NCBI RefSeq assembly: GCF_023897065.1
Contig: NZ_JAMHIV010000039.1
Span: 1-64,000 of the forward strand
From: Crossiella sp. SN42
GTDB lineage: Bacteria > Actinomycetota > Actinomycetes > Mycobacteriales > Pseudonocardiaceae
Direction of reading: 5' to 3'
Length of the DNA: 64,000 nt
Made by a program: the position numbers and the translations under genes. The notes beneath the pieces were generated by a model. That model had not been told where the DNA came from, did not search any database, and saw only the letters and a list, made by a program, of their open reading frames with translations. Every line of letters begins with the position of its first letter. The stretch's first letter is position 1. Shown here one piece after another: positions 1 through 12,540 of the stretch.

Positions 1-53
1 TCGGACAGGTTTTGAAAAGCCAACCCCCTGCGCCGCAACGTTTCCCGGTCCGT

Positions 54-854
54 TCAGCTGTCGTCGCGCACATACTCCAAGTACCGCTTGGCCGAGCGCT
101 GCACGATCTCGTGGCCGTTCTCCGGAATCGTCGAGTCCCACCAAGCCCCGTAGATCGCGTCAAAGTCCAAGTCCCGCAACAGTTCCTGCGCCCTGCGGAC
201 AACCGCCGGCCGCTCGGGAATCAGGTTCGGGTAGCTGTACATGAACGCCACGTGACTCCGGTCCGGGATGACCTGGACGATGTCGCCGGTGAGCAGGGCG
301 CGGTTCCAGTGCAGCACCGTGCCGCCCGCGAAGTGCACGCCCAGGTTGACCAGGGTGAGGTTGTCGGCCAAGGGTTTGTGGGTGCCGGACCACAGCTGGA
401 TGGACGGGTCTGGGCGGCCGATCCACTCGGCGTCGTGCTCGTGCAGGTGGATGGGGACGTTGAAGGCGTGGGCCCATTCGACCATGGTGGTGTAGTAGTG
501 CGGGTGGCTGATCGCGATGGCGGACAGGCCGCCCCGGTCCTGGACGGCGGTGATGATCTCGTCGGTCAGGTAGGCGGTGCAGTCCCAGAGGATGTTGCCG
601 GTGGGGGCCTGGACCAGCAGGGCGCGCTGGCCGATGGCGAACCTCGGTTCGGTGCCGATGCCGGTGAGGCCGGGGCCCTCCTCCTGGATGCGGGGCTTGA
701 GCTCCGGGTTGGCGCGCAGCGCGTCGAAGTCGGTCCAGCGCTGGCCGGCCGCGGGCACGTACTGGCGCTCATCGGTGCAGATGGGACAGTCCGCGCGGGG
801 GGCCGCGTACTGGGTGCCACAGGTCAGGCAGATGGGTCTGGTGCTCGGGGCCAT
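54..854 (-). CDS. MBL-fold metallo-hydrolase with N-terminal zinc ribbon
   Basis: The 266-residue product begins with a four-cysteine zinc ribbon (CLTC at about residues 9-12 and CPIC at about 23-26), followed by a metallo-beta-lactamase-like fold. Visible fold landmarks are SHPHYYTTMVEW, the HEHD segment and TGDIVQV near the C-terminus. The usual HxHxDH metal motif is altered to HPHYYT, so the third and fourth ligands are not canonical. The ATG at 854 was chosen because GGGAGG lies seven bases upstream on the minus strand; longer reading upstream has no support. No signal peptide is seen, so it is probably cytosolic. The substrate is unknown. It diverges from the DHFR-like gene, leaving 73 bp between starts. 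Confidence 0.8.
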   Translation of the reverse strand: MAPSTRPICLTCGTQYAAPRADCPICTDERQYVPAAGQRWTDFDALRANPELKPRIQEEGPGLTGIGTEPRFAIGQRALLVQAPTGNILWDCTAYLTDEIITAVQDRGGLSAIAISHPHYYTTMVEWAHAFNVPIHLHEHDAEWIGRPDPSIQLWSGTHKPLADNLTLVNLGVHFAGGTVLHWNRALLTGDIVQVIPDRSHVAFMYSYPNLIPERPAVVRRAQELLRDLDFDAIYGAWWDSTIPENGHEIVQRSAKRYLEYVRDDS

Positions 855-927
855 AAGGTTTCCTCCCAGTGCGCCGGGGACTTCTCCGGCGTGCGGACAC
901 GCTAACCGGCGCTGGTGGGGAGATGGT

Positions 928-1509
928 GTGGGACGGGTCATCGCGGAGATCACCGTGTCGGTGGACGGGTTCGTCGCCGGGCCGGAGGTGAGCGCCGCGC
1001 AACCCATGGGGCTGCACGGGTTGCGGCTGCACCACTGGCTCGGGTTCGGGGACACGCCACCGGGTGAGGCGGATCTGGCGGTGGCGGGCCGCATGTTCGC
1101 CAACACCGGGGCGTTTGTGCTGGGGCGGCGGCTCTTCGACGTCGGGATCGGCAAGTGGGGCGGGGACGGGGCCTGGCAGCGGCCCTGTTTTGTGCTCACC
1201 AACCGGGACCGGCCCGACCACATCCAGGGCGTCACTCGGTTCACCTTCGTCACCGACGGGGTGCGGCGGGCGGTGGACCGGGCGCGGGCGGCGGCTGGGG
1301 AGCGGGATGTGGTGGTGGCCGGTGGAGCCCAGGTGATCCGGGCGGCCATGCACGCGGGGCTGGTGCAGGAGCTGCGGTTGCACGTGGCTCCGGTGCTGCT
1401 GGGGGCGGGCACGCCGCTGTTCGACCAGGGGCCGCGGATGGAGCTGGAGCCGGTGCTGGTGGAGCACTCGCCCATGGTCACCCACGTCACCTACCGGGTG
1501 GCGGGCTAG
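928..1509 (+). CDS. Dihydrofolate reductase-family (RibD C-terminal-like) protein
   Basis: This 193-residue protein matches the bacterial DHFR/RibD C-terminal family. It opens with ITVSVDGFVAGP, contains the FVLGRRLFD segment typical of the NADPH site, and ends with the VAPVLLGAGTPLF signature common to YyaP/RibD_C-like reductases. The GTG at 928 is used because GGGGAG sits about six bases upstream; no ATG fits the family start. These proteins are usually orphan NADPH-dependent reductases and not true folate enzymes, so the substrate cannot be assigned. It converges on the AEC transporter, and the two stop codons overlap within one CTAG. Confidence 0.82.
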   Translation: MGRVIAEITVSVDGFVAGPEVSAAQPMGLHGLRLHHWLGFGDTPPGEADLAVAGRMFANTGAFVLGRRLFDVGIGKWGGDGAWQRPCFVLTNRDRPDHIQGVTRFTFVTDGVRRAVDRARAAAGERDVVVAGGAQVIRAAMHAGLVQELRLHVAPVLLGAGTPLFDQGPRMELEPVLVEHSPMVTHVTYRVAG

Positions 1510-2444
1510 CTCAGCAGGTAGGTGATCAGGGTCAGGCTGGCCATGGACAGCAGGGTGGTCAGCAGGATCGAGTCGCGGGCCAGCGCGCCCGCGCGGAGCT
1601 GGTACTGGCTGGCGAAGACGAAGGCGTTCTGCGCGGTGGGCAGGGCCGCGAACAGCACCGCGGCCAGCAGCGCCGGACCGTCGAGGCCGAGGGCGAAGCG
1701 GCCGATGAGGAAGCACACCAGGGGTTGCAGCACGATCTTGAGCGTGACCACCACCAGCACCTCGCTGCGGCGGGGCAGGTCGGCGGACTCGGCGCGGCCG
1801 AACAGGGACATGCCCAGCACCAGCAGGGCCAGCGGCACGCCCGCGCCGCCGAGCAGGTCCAGTGGCTGGGCGAGCAGCGGCGGGAGCTTCCAGCCCAGGG
1901 CGGCGATGGCCAGACCGCCCGCGGCGCCCAGGATCACCGGGTTGCGGACCGGGAGCAGCAGGACCCGGCGGATCGCGGCGTAGCGGCCGCCGCCACCGGC
2001 GTTGAGGTCGGTGTCGATCAGGGTCAGCACCGTGGGCATGACCACCAGCAGCTGGAACATCAGCGCGGCCACCACAAAACTCGGGTCGCCGAGCACGGTG
2101 ATGGCCACCGGGATGCCCAGGTTGGCCGCGTTCACATACGCCGAGGACATGCCGCCGATGGCCTGGTCGGCCAGCCTGCGGCGGAACAGCCAGCGGCTGG
2201 CGGCCAGGCCGAGCGCGCCGACCAGCACCGTGCTCGCGGCGAAGGCCAGGATCGAGCCGCTGGCCAGGCCGTCCAGGGAGACCCGGCTCAGCGTGGTGAA
2301 CAGCACCGCGGGCATCGCCAGGTAGAAGACCACCCTGGTCAGCGCGCGCTCGGCGGCCAGGCCGAACAGGTTGGTGCGCCGCACCAGGTAGCCCACCCCG
2401 GTCAGCGCCCAGATCGGCACAAAACCAGCGACAACGGTGGGCAC
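1506..2444 (-). CDS. AEC-family (auxin efflux carrier-like) transporter
   Basis: The 312-residue hydrophobic protein has about ten membrane segments and the AEC-family layout: two five-helix halves joined by a hydrophilic stretch around residues 125-155. A conserved N-A-A-N-L-G-I-P motif is visible at about residues 106-113 (YVNAANLGIP). AEC proteins export or import small organic acids. The start is GTG at 2444 because the protein begins directly with a membrane segment and the upstream hairpin excludes much extension. It lies downstream of the subtilase gene but is separated from it by a strong terminator-like hairpin, so it probably has its own promoter. Substrate not predictable. Confidence 0.85.
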   Translation of the reverse strand: MPTVVAGFVPIWALTGVGYLVRRTNLFGLAAERALTRVVFYLAMPAVLFTTLSRVSLDGLASGSILAFAASTVLVGALGLAASRWLFRRRLADQAIGGMSSAYVNAANLGIPVAITVLGDPSFVVAALMFQLLVVMPTVLTLIDTDLNAGGGGRYAAIRRVLLLPVRNPVILGAAGGLAIAALGWKLPPLLAQPLDLLGGAGVPLALLVLGMSLFGRAESADLPRRSEVLVVVTLKIVLQPLVCFLIGRFALGLDGPALLAAVLFAALPTAQNAFVFASQYQLRAGALARDSILLTTLLSMASLTLITYLLS

Positions 2445-2468
2445 CCGGTGAAGCTAACCCGGTGCGCG

Positions 2469-2516
2469 CCGGTGTGGCGGCGGTTGAGACCGAGTCAACA
2501 ACCGCCGCCACACCGG
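2469..2516 (-). terminator. Strong hairpin terminator after the subtilase gene
   Basis: A perfect 18-bp inverted repeat (arms 2469-2486 and 2499-2516, left arm CCGGTGTGGCGGCGGTTG) encloses a 12-nt loop. It begins eight bases past the subtilase stop codon on the minus strand. There is no long T tract, as is usual for actinobacterial terminators. Confidence 0.75.
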
Positions 2517-2523
2517 GATCAGC

Positions 2524-4107
2524 TCAGAGCTTGATGGTCCAGCTCAGGATGGTGCCGGTGTCGGAACGGGCCACGTCCTGCACCCGCAGCTTCCACACGC
2601 CGTTCTTCACCTTGCCTGCCGCGTTGACGGTGAACGAGCCCACCACGTCGTCCGCGCTGTCGGAGCCACTGGAGCCCTTCAGGCGGAACGGGGTGCCGTC
2701 GGGCGCGAGCAGGTCGACCACCAGGTCACCGCGCCAGGTGTGCTTGATGTTGACGTCCACGGTCACGGTGGCCGCGTTGCCCGCGCAGTCGGCCACGGTC
2801 ACCGGGCTCTCCACGGTGGCCAGGTCGGGCACCGGGATGTCGTTGTCGTTGGTCAGGGTGCAGCTCGGCGGCGGCGTGGTGCCGCCCTCGCCGACGAAGA
2901 GCAGCTTGTTCGGCGAGCCGGTGCCGGGGTTGACCACCTTGTCCGGGGTGGCCGCGTTCACCATGGCGTCCCGCACCTGCTGCGGGGTGAAGGCCGGGTT
3001 GGCCTGCAGCACCAGGGCCGCCGCGCCCGCGACGTGCGGGGCCGCCATCGAGGTGCCGGAGATGGTGCGGGTGATGGTGTCGTTGTCCTTCCACGCCGAG
3101 GTGATGTTCACCCCTGGCGCGAAGATGTCGACGCAGGTGCCGAAGTTAGAGAAGGTCGCCTTGTTGTCGTTGGTGTCGGTGGCGCCGACGGTGATGGCCT
3201 CCTGGGTCCGGGCCGGGGACACCGTGCAGGCGTCCTGCGGACGGCCGAAGATGTCACCGTTGCCGGCGGCCAGCGCGAAGGTGACGCCCTTGGTGATGGC
3301 GCCGCGCACGGCCGCGTCCACCGCGTCGCTGGCCCCGCCGCCGAGGCTCATGTTGGCGGCGGCGGGCTTGACCGCGTTGTTGGCCACCCAGTTGATACCG
3401 GCGATGACCTGCTCGTACGTGCCGGAGCCCTGGCAGTTCAGCACCCGGACGCCGTGCACCTTGGCGCCCTTGGCCACGCCGTGCGCGGTACCGGCCACGG
3501 TGCCCGCGACGTGCGTGCCGTGACCCTGGCAGTCATCGGCGTTGGTGTCGTTGTCGATGAAGTCGTAGCCGGAGACCGCGCGGCCGCCGAAGTCCTGGTG
3601 CGTCACCCGGATACCGGTGTCCACGACGTAGACGTTCACTCCGGTGCCGTCATTCGGATACGTGTAGGACTGGTTCAGCGGGAGCGCCCGCTGGTCGATT
3701 CGGTCAAGTCCCCAGGATGGCGGATTAGGTTGGGTCCCGGAAATACGCACCGTGCGGTTCTGTTCCACAAATGCGACCTGAGGGTCGGCGGCCAGACGCC
3801 GCGCCTGCGATTCCCCGACGGTCACCGAGAAACCACGAATGGCGGTGTCATAGGTTCGTCCGACCTTCGCGCCATAGGTGGCCGCGAGATTGCTCGCGAC
3901 CGTGGCGACCGAGGCTGCCCTGACCTCGGCGCTGTCCTTCAGCACGACGATGAAGCTGTTGGGCACGGCGCCCTCACCACCCGTGTTGCGGATGGCGGCC
4001 TCCGGCGCGGCGGTGGCCGGCAGGGCGGCGAGGGCGGTGGTGGCGGCGGCCAGCAGCGTCACCGCTGCGGCTTTGCCCCGCCAGTCCCGGGTTCGACTCA
4101 TCAACAT
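2524..4107 (-). CDS. Secreted S8 subtilisin-like serine protease with P-domain
   Basis: This 527-residue preproprotein resembles aqualysin-type actinomycete subtilases. Residues 1-36 form a signal peptide (Arg/Lys-rich start, Ala-rich core, cut near ATAAP). Residues 48-120 are an inhibitor I9 propeptide ending near VEQNRTV. The catalytic domain follows, with Asp163 in VVDTGI, His196 in GHGTHVAGT and Ser353 in SGTSMAAPH, all three present. A C-terminal P/proprotein convertase domain covers about 418-527. The start at 4107 has GGGAG six bases upstream; ATG 4101 is an alternative. It should be an extracellular endopeptidase. It diverges from the GH3 gene across a 401-bp regulatory region. Confidence 0.93.
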   Translation of the reverse strand: MLMSRTRDWRGKAAAVTLLAAATTALAALPATAAPEAAIRNTGGEGAVPNSFIVVLKDSAEVRAASVATVASNLAATYGAKVGRTYDTAIRGFSVTVGESQARRLAADPQVAFVEQNRTVRISGTQPNPPSWGLDRIDQRALPLNQSYTYPNDGTGVNVYVVDTGIRVTHQDFGGRAVSGYDFIDNDTNADDCQGHGTHVAGTVAGTAHGVAKGAKVHGVRVLNCQGSGTYEQVIAGINWVANNAVKPAAANMSLGGGASDAVDAAVRGAITKGVTFALAAGNGDIFGRPQDACTVSPARTQEAITVGATDTNDNKATFSNFGTCVDIFAPGVNITSAWKDNDTITRTISGTSMAAPHVAGAAALVLQANPAFTPQQVRDAMVNAATPDKVVNPGTGSPNKLLFVGEGGTTPPPSCTLTNDNDIPVPDLATVESPVTVADCAGNAATVTVDVNIKHTWRGDLVVDLLAPDGTPFRLKGSSGSDSADDVVGSFTVNAAGKVKNGVWKLRVQDVARSDTGTILSWTIKL

Positions 4108-4319
4108 TGTCCTCTCCCGCAGAGCTGCCGGATGGCACCTGTTGGCACCACCGGGCAGGGTTGGCTCTTGTGCAGAACGGAAGTGAGGCACGCTCGCGCG
4201 AACGTAAGGGCGGACTCTAATTCACTGTTTGCCCTCACGTACAGACGTGGACAGGGAACACGAAAGTACGCTAGGAAAGAGAGTTCACCGTTCGCGCTTC
4301 TCACGGAAACGCAATCGTA

Positions 4320-4350
4320 GGAAATGGAAGAAAAGCGTAGCTTCATTTCC
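4320..4350. repeat. Bulged inverted repeat in the divergent region
   Basis: The arms GGAAATG(g)AAG at 4320-4330 and CTTCATTTCC at 4341-4350 pair over 10 bp with one bulged G and a 10-nt loop. It is AT-rich and unlike the GC-rich terminators elsewhere, so it could be a protein-binding site or a structured leader. Function unknown. Confidence 0.45.
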
Positions 4351-4422
4351 CTCAGGGGTCGATAAGCCGAACAGGGATATTTTCTAGACTGCTCGGTTCA
4401 GCCCGAAAGTAGGCACCCGATT

Positions 4423-4432
4423 GGTCTAGACC
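4423..4432. promoter_or_regulatory. DasR-type (dre) palindrome upstream of the GH3 gene
   Basis: The perfect palindrome GGTCTAGACC matches the core of the Streptomyces DasR responsive element, whose consensus centres on TGGTCTAGACCA. The context is TTGGTCTAGACCTA. It lies 77 bp before the GH3 start codon. A TCTAGAC half-copy occurs about 40 bp upstream, near 4384. DasR binding is inferred from the sequence only; no dasR gene is in the window. Confidence 0.5.
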
Positions 4433-4508
4433 TAAAGCGGGGCTGGCCGGTTACGGTCAGGGGGCCGCCTTGTTGTGAGTCGCAACGAATTCCCCGAAAG
4501 GCCCTGCC

Positions 4509-6782
<2,274 letters not shown>

Positions 6783-6790
6783 GGCGGGGT

Positions 6791-6819
6791 GTGGCGGCGG
6801 GACCCTGACCTGCCGCCAC
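6791..6819. terminator. Bidirectional terminator between GH3 and response regulator genes
   Basis: The arms GTGGCGGC (6791-6798, extended by GG) and GCCGCCAC (6812-6819) form a GC-rich hairpin in the 50-bp gap between two convergent genes, so it can serve both. Confidence 0.65.
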
Positions 6820-6832
6820 CGCATTCCGCGTC

Positions 6833-7278
6833 CTACTGAACCCTGGGCAGCCGCACCACGGTCAGGAAGAAGTCGTCCACCTGGCGGACCACCTTGACGA
6901 ACTGCTCGAAGTCCACCGGCTTGGTGACGTAGGCGTTGGCGTGCAGCTGGTAGCTGCGCAGCACGTCCTCCTCCGCCTCCGAGGTCGTCAGGATCACCAC
7001 CGGGATGCGGCGCAGCTGCGGATCGCCCTTGATCGCGGTCAGCACCTCCCGCCCGTCCATCTTGGGCAGGTTGAGGTCCAGCAGCACCAGGTCCGGGCGG
7101 GGCGCGTCGGCGTACTTGCCCTCCCGGCGCAGGAACGCCATCGCCTCCACGCCGTCGCTGACCACGTGCAGCCGGTTGCCGACCTTGTTCTCCTCGAAGG
7201 CCTCGGTGGTCATCAGCACGTCACCGGGGTCGTCCTCGACCAGGAGGACCTCGATGGGGCGGATGTCTGAGGGTTCGA

Positions 7279-7282
<4 letters not shown>
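6833..7282 (-). CDS. Stand-alone response regulator (RcpA/Rcp1-like receiver)
   Basis: This 149-residue protein is a single receiver domain with no output domain. The acidic pocket is in [10 protein letters not shown] (about residues 12-21), the phosphoacceptor is Asp69 in [13 protein letters not shown], the switch Thr is in VVILTTS and the conserved Lys is in YVTKP. Rcp1-type receivers with the long [11 protein letters not shown] loop usually pair with phytochrome-like or CHASE-type kinases. Its GTG start overlaps the stop of the histidine kinase gene by four bases (GTGA), so the two are translationally coupled and the upstream kinase is the obvious partner. Confidence 0.9.
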
Positions 7283-8858
<1,576 letters not shown>

Positions 8859-8862
<4 letters not shown>

Positions 8863-10118
8863 TCCGCGCCGGCGCGGAAGGACAGCTGCAGCAACGCCAC
8901 GTCGTCGGTGAGCGGGCCGCCGTTGAGCTGCTGCACCTCGTTGATCAGCTCGTCCAGCCAGTCCGGCTCGGTGACGGCGTCGCCGGGGTGGGCGCGCAGC
9001 AGCCGCACCAGGCCGTCCTCGCCGAGCCGTTCCCGGCCGCGGCCGGTCTTGCCCTCGAACAGCCCGTCGGTGTACAGCATCAGCGTCCACTCCGGCGGCA
9101 GCTCCAGCCGCTGGGCCGGCCACTCCGCGCTCTCGAAGATGCCCAGCGCGGGACCGCTGGGCTGCTCCGGCAGCTGCCGGGTGTCCGGGCCGGCCAGCGT
9201 GATCGGCGGCGGGTGCCCGGCCAGGTACTGGTGCACCACCTTGCGGTCGGGGGAGAAGACCAGCATGCAGACGGTGGCGAAGACCATCCGCGGGTACGGG
9301 TGCCGGATGATCTTGCGGTTGAGCGCGGGCAGCATCCGCTCCGGCGAGGTCTCGGCCAGCACCAGGGTCCGCCAGCCCGCGCGCAGGCACACGCCCAGCG
9401 CGGCCTCGTCCGGCCCGTGCCCGGACACGTCGCCGATCAGCGTGTACAGCGTGCCGTCCTCGGCCTCGACCAGGTCGTAGAAGTCGCCGCCGACCAGGCT
9501 CTGGCTGCGGCCGGGCCGGTAGCGGGAGCGGTAGCCGATGCGCGGGTCGGCCAGCAGCGGGGTGGGCAGCAGGCCGCGTTCCAGCCGGGAGTTCTCCTGG
9601 GCGACCAGCGCGGCCTCGCGCAGCTTGCGCAGTCCTTCGTCGACCCGCTTGCGCTCCACCGAGAAGCGGATCGCCTTGGCCAGCAGGCCGCCGTCGACCT
9701 GCCCCTTGACCAGGTAGTCCTGCGCGCCCGCGGCCACCGCCTGCACGCCGCGGTGCTCGTCGGCGTGCCCGGTGAGCACCAGGATGGCCGCGCCGGGCAC
9801 CCGCTCCAGCACGGTGTGCAGGGCCTGGAAGCCCTCGGCGTCGGGCAGGTTGAGGTCCAGCAGCACGCAGTGCACCCCTGGCCGCAGGTGCGCCCGCGCG
9901 TCCGCCACCGTGCGCGCCCAGTGCAGCTCGACGTTCAGCCCTGCCTCGGCCAGCAGCTCCTCGACCAGGAACGCGTCCCCCCGGTCGTCCTCGACCAGCA
10001 CGATCGAGTAGCGCTCGCCACCCGCTGGGTCACCCACCTCCGGCCCGCCTTCCTGCTCCACCGGAGAATACGCAGCGGGTGACGCGAACGCCGGGGCGGA
10101 GTGCGTGGTTCCGGCCAT
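8859..10118 (-). CDS. Response regulator with SpoIIE-type PP2C phosphatase output
   Basis: The 419-residue protein joins an N-terminal receiver (about 36-155; phosphoacceptor Asp88 in [10 protein letters not shown]) by a short coiled coil to a SpoIIE/RsbU-type serine phosphatase (about 195-415; metal residues Asp212 in GGDFYD and Asp230 in GDVSGHG). Such proteins dephosphorylate STAS anti-anti-sigma factors once the receiver is phosphorylated. No clear ribosome-binding site marks the start; ATG 10118 is used and ATG 10136 is the alternative. It is the first gene of the coupled phosphatase-kinase-regulator unit. STAS genes at 12541 and 50484 are possible substrates. Confidence 0.9.
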
Positions 10119-10160
10119 AGGGGGTACCCGATCCATGTCAGTCGTCGAAGGAGGAGCCGG

Positions 10161-10418
10161 ATGGACAGCGTCAAGGCCAGGTCCACTGTGGACAAGCTCG
10201 AGATGGCCCAGGGGGGTCTGAAGCTGGCCTTCGCCGCGGTGTCGGCGATCAACACGGTCCGCTTGCTCATGCGGCTGGTGCGGGAGAAGAACATCGTCAG
10301 CCTGAAGGGCGCGATCGCGGTCGGTCAGGCGGTCGCCGCGGTGTTCGCGGCCAAGCAGGCCATCAGCGACTTCCGGGCCAGCACCATCCCCGGCGACCAG
10401 ACCTTCGACAAGGACTGA
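10161..10418 (+). CDS. Small hypothetical protein, 85 aa
   Basis: The protein is predicted to be mostly helical, with an Ala-rich segment around residues 55-70 (GQAVAAVFAAKQAI) and no signal peptide. I do not recognise the family. The start is well supported: GAAGGAGGAG lies just before ATG 10161. It diverges from the phosphatase-receiver gene by 42 bp. Codons 8-11 read STVD and are encoded by a perfect copy of the recurrent 13-bp palindrome GTCCACTGTGGAC. Confidence 0.7.
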   Translation: MDSVKARSTVDKLEMAQGGLKLAFAAVSAINTVRLLMRLVREKNIVSLKGAIAVGQAVAAVFAAKQAISDFRASTIPGDQTFDKD

Positions 10419-10474
10419 GTCCCCGGGCCGGGGCACGGGCACACTGGACGCGGCGCCTCGTGGGGGTGTCGCGT

Positions 10475-12403
10475 TCAGTTGGTCCTCACCTCCACGTAGG
10501 CGTCCAGCCCGGTCAGCCTGGCCACGTAGCTGGCCGAGGTGCCCTCCGGCGCGCACAGCACCAGCCGTCCGCCCGCGGCCTCGGCCTCGGCGGCCAGCTC
10601 GAAGAACATCCGCACCCCGGCGCTGGCCAGGTAGCTGACCTCGGAAAGGTCCACGGTCAGCGCCAGCGCGCCGCCCCTGCTGGTCCGGCGCAGCACCGGT
10701 TGCACCAGGTCCACCGTGGTGGAGTCGATCGCGCCGTGCAGCCGGACCACCGGCCCGTGCTCGCCGTGCCCGATGTCCATGCCCAGCTCGTCGGGACTGG
10801 GCTCGACCTCCCGGCCGGGCCCCGCGCCCAGCCGTCGGCGCAGGTCGATGGTGGTGCCGTCCTCGGTGTGCCGGACCCGCACCGAGTCCATCGCGGCCTG
10901 CATCAGCAGCAGTCCCCTCCCCCGCCCCTGCGGGTCCTCCGATGGCGGTCGCCAGTTGCCGGAGTCGGTGACCGTCAGCCGCAGCGTGCCGGTCTGGTCC
11001 AGGTCGGCGGTCAGCGTGACCGGGCCGGGTGCCAGGTCGGCGTAGGCGTGCTCGACCGCGTTCGCGGTGGCCTCGCCGACCGCGATCTGCGCGGCCAGCG
11101 CGTCCTCGCCGTCGATCTCCCGCTCGGCCAGCCAGTCGCGCAGGTCCCTGCGCAGCCCGCCAAGCTGGTCGGAGCGGCCTGGCACGGTGCGGTGCAGCCC
11201 GGCCAAGGGCTCCTGGATCCGGAGCAGCAGCAACGCGATGTCGTCCTCCGGGGGGCCTGAGCTGAGCAGCCCGGCCAGCAGCCGGTCGCAGCGGGAGTCC
11301 ACGCTGGTGTCCTGCTCCGCGGCCACCTCGGCCGCGCAGGCCAGCAGGCCGGCCGCGCTGCGGTGCGGGGACTGGCCGTTGCGGTCCACCGCGCCGTCGG
11401 AGTAGAAGACCAGCAGGTCGTCGGCGGCCACCTCGGCCTTGCGCACCTCGAACTCGCCCGCGCCGAGCGCGAGCGGGGTGCCCGCCGCCCTGGGCAGGTA
11501 CTCCGCCTTCCTGCCGGGCCTGGCCCGGACGATCGGCGGGTGCGCGGCGCTGGTGTAGGTCAGTTCGCCGCGCGCCGGGTCCAGCACCGCCACGCAGGCG
11601 GTGGCCCCGGCGGCCTGCGGGGTCTGCCGGGCGAACTCGCCCAGCCGGGTGATCACCTCGGCCAGGTCCATGCCGGCCAGCAGGTAGGCGGTGAGCGCGC
11701 TGCGCAGCTGGCCCATCACCGCGGCCGCGCCCGGCCCGCTGCCGACCACGTCGCCGACGCTGATCGCGAGCCTGCCGTCGCCGAGGCTGATCGCGTCGTA
11801 CCAGTCGCCACCCGCGCTCAGCGCCGAGCCCGCGGTGGCGTAGCGGGCGGCCAGCCGGGCGCCGGGCAGCACCGGCAGCGCGGTGGGCAGCAGGCTGTCC
11901 TGCAACGCCCGCACGATGTGGTGCTCCTCGTCACGTAGCTCGCTCATCCGCTGCTCACCGGCTTGGGCGGCCAGTCGGCCACGCACACTGCCGGTGGCGT
12001 CGGTGACCAGGGCGAGCAGGCCGATGACCGCTCCGCCCGCGGCCAGCCTGGGCACCAGGGAGAAGGAGACGTAGCCCTCCTCGGCCTTGCCGTCGCCGTT
12101 GACATCGATCAACACCCGCCGTTCCTCGCCACGCATGGGCTTACCGGTCCGGTAAACCTCGTCGAGCAGCGGGAAGATGTGCTGGCCGGCCGCCTCCGGC
12201 ATCACCTCGCGGATCGGCCTGCCCAGCACCTCGCGCCGGTTGCCGATGCTGGCCCGCGCCGCCCGGTTGGCCGCGACCACCACGTGCCGGGGTCCGGCGA
12301 AGGCCCAGACGATCGCGGGCAGGTCCTCGAACGCCGCGATCCGCTCCTGGTTCCCCTCGGACTCCCCGGGTTCGCCGCTGCCCGTGCGCTCGCTTGCCAA
12401 CAT
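10475..12403 (-). CDS. PAS-SpoIIE phosphatase-HATPase-STAS multidomain stress regulator
   Basis: This 642-residue protein carries four signalling modules: a PAS-like sensor at about 20-135, a SpoIIE/PP2C phosphatase at about 160-385 (GGDWYD and GDVVGSGPG metal motifs), an RsbW-like HATPase at about 405-525 (EATANAVEHAY N box and a degenerate DSGNW G1 box), and a STAS domain at about 545-640 (LTVDLSEVSYLASAGV). Phosphatase, kinase-like and antagonist functions of a partner-switching system are therefore on one chain. ATG 12403 has AGGAGGG four bases upstream. It diverges from a STAS gene at 12541, a likely interaction partner. Confidence 0.9.
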   Translation of the reverse strand: MLASERTGSGEPGESEGNQERIAAFEDLPAIVWAFAGPRHVVVAANRAARASIGNRREVLGRPIREVMPEAAGQHIFPLLDEVYRTGKPMRGEERRVLIDVNGDGKAEEGYVSFSLVPRLAAGGAVIGLLALVTDATGSVRGRLAAQAGEQRMSELRDEEHHIVRALQDSLLPTALPVLPGARLAARYATAGSALSAGGDWYDAISLGDGRLAISVGDVVGSGPGAAAVMGQLRSALTAYLLAGMDLAEVITRLGEFARQTPQAAGATACVAVLDPARGELTYTSAAHPPIVRARPGRKAEYLPRAAGTPLALGAGEFEVRKAEVAADDLLVFYSDGAVDRNGQSPHRSAAGLLACAAEVAAEQDTSVDSRCDRLLAGLLSSGPPEDDIALLLLRIQEPLAGLHRTVPGRSDQLGGLRRDLRDWLAEREIDGEDALAAQIAVGEATANAVEHAYADLAPGPVTLTADLDQTGTLRLTVTDSGNWRPPSEDPQGRGRGLLLMQAAMDSVRVRHTEDGTTIDLRRRLGAGPGREVEPSPDELGMDIGHGEHGPVVRLHGAIDSTTVDLVQPVLRRTSRGGALALTVDLSEVSYLASAGVRMFFELAAEAEAAGGRLVLCAPEGTSASYVARLTGLDAYVEVRTN

Positions 12404-12540
12404 CCGGCCCTCCTGTGCGTCGGTCCGCCCTCCGACCGCGCCGGTGTCGTGCGCCCCGGCTATGTTGTGCCTTACCCAGTACCTGCCTACGGTAAAAGTG
12501 AAACGCCTGTTCAGTTGCGCAAGCTTCAGTGGAGGACCCT

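Larger units (their letters stand above)
4108..4508. promoter_or_regulatory. 401-bp divergent intergenic region between subtilase and GH3 genes
   Basis: No gene is supported here. The stretch is more AT-rich than its surroundings. It contains a bulged hairpin at 4320-4350 and a DasR-type palindrome at 4423-4432. Promoters for both flanking genes must lie in it, but I could not identify convincing -10 and -35 pairs. Confidence 0.6.

Noticed and set aside
12-905. Long plus-strand open frame opposite the MBL-fold gene
   Set aside because: It is rich in Arg, Val and Gly with no family pattern and is the complement of a well-supported gene; a GC-rich frame artefact.
12465-12500. SigB/SigF-type promoter before the STAS gene at 12541
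   Set aside because: A GTTG and a GGTAA are present, but the spacing is about 22 bp, too long for the consensus.
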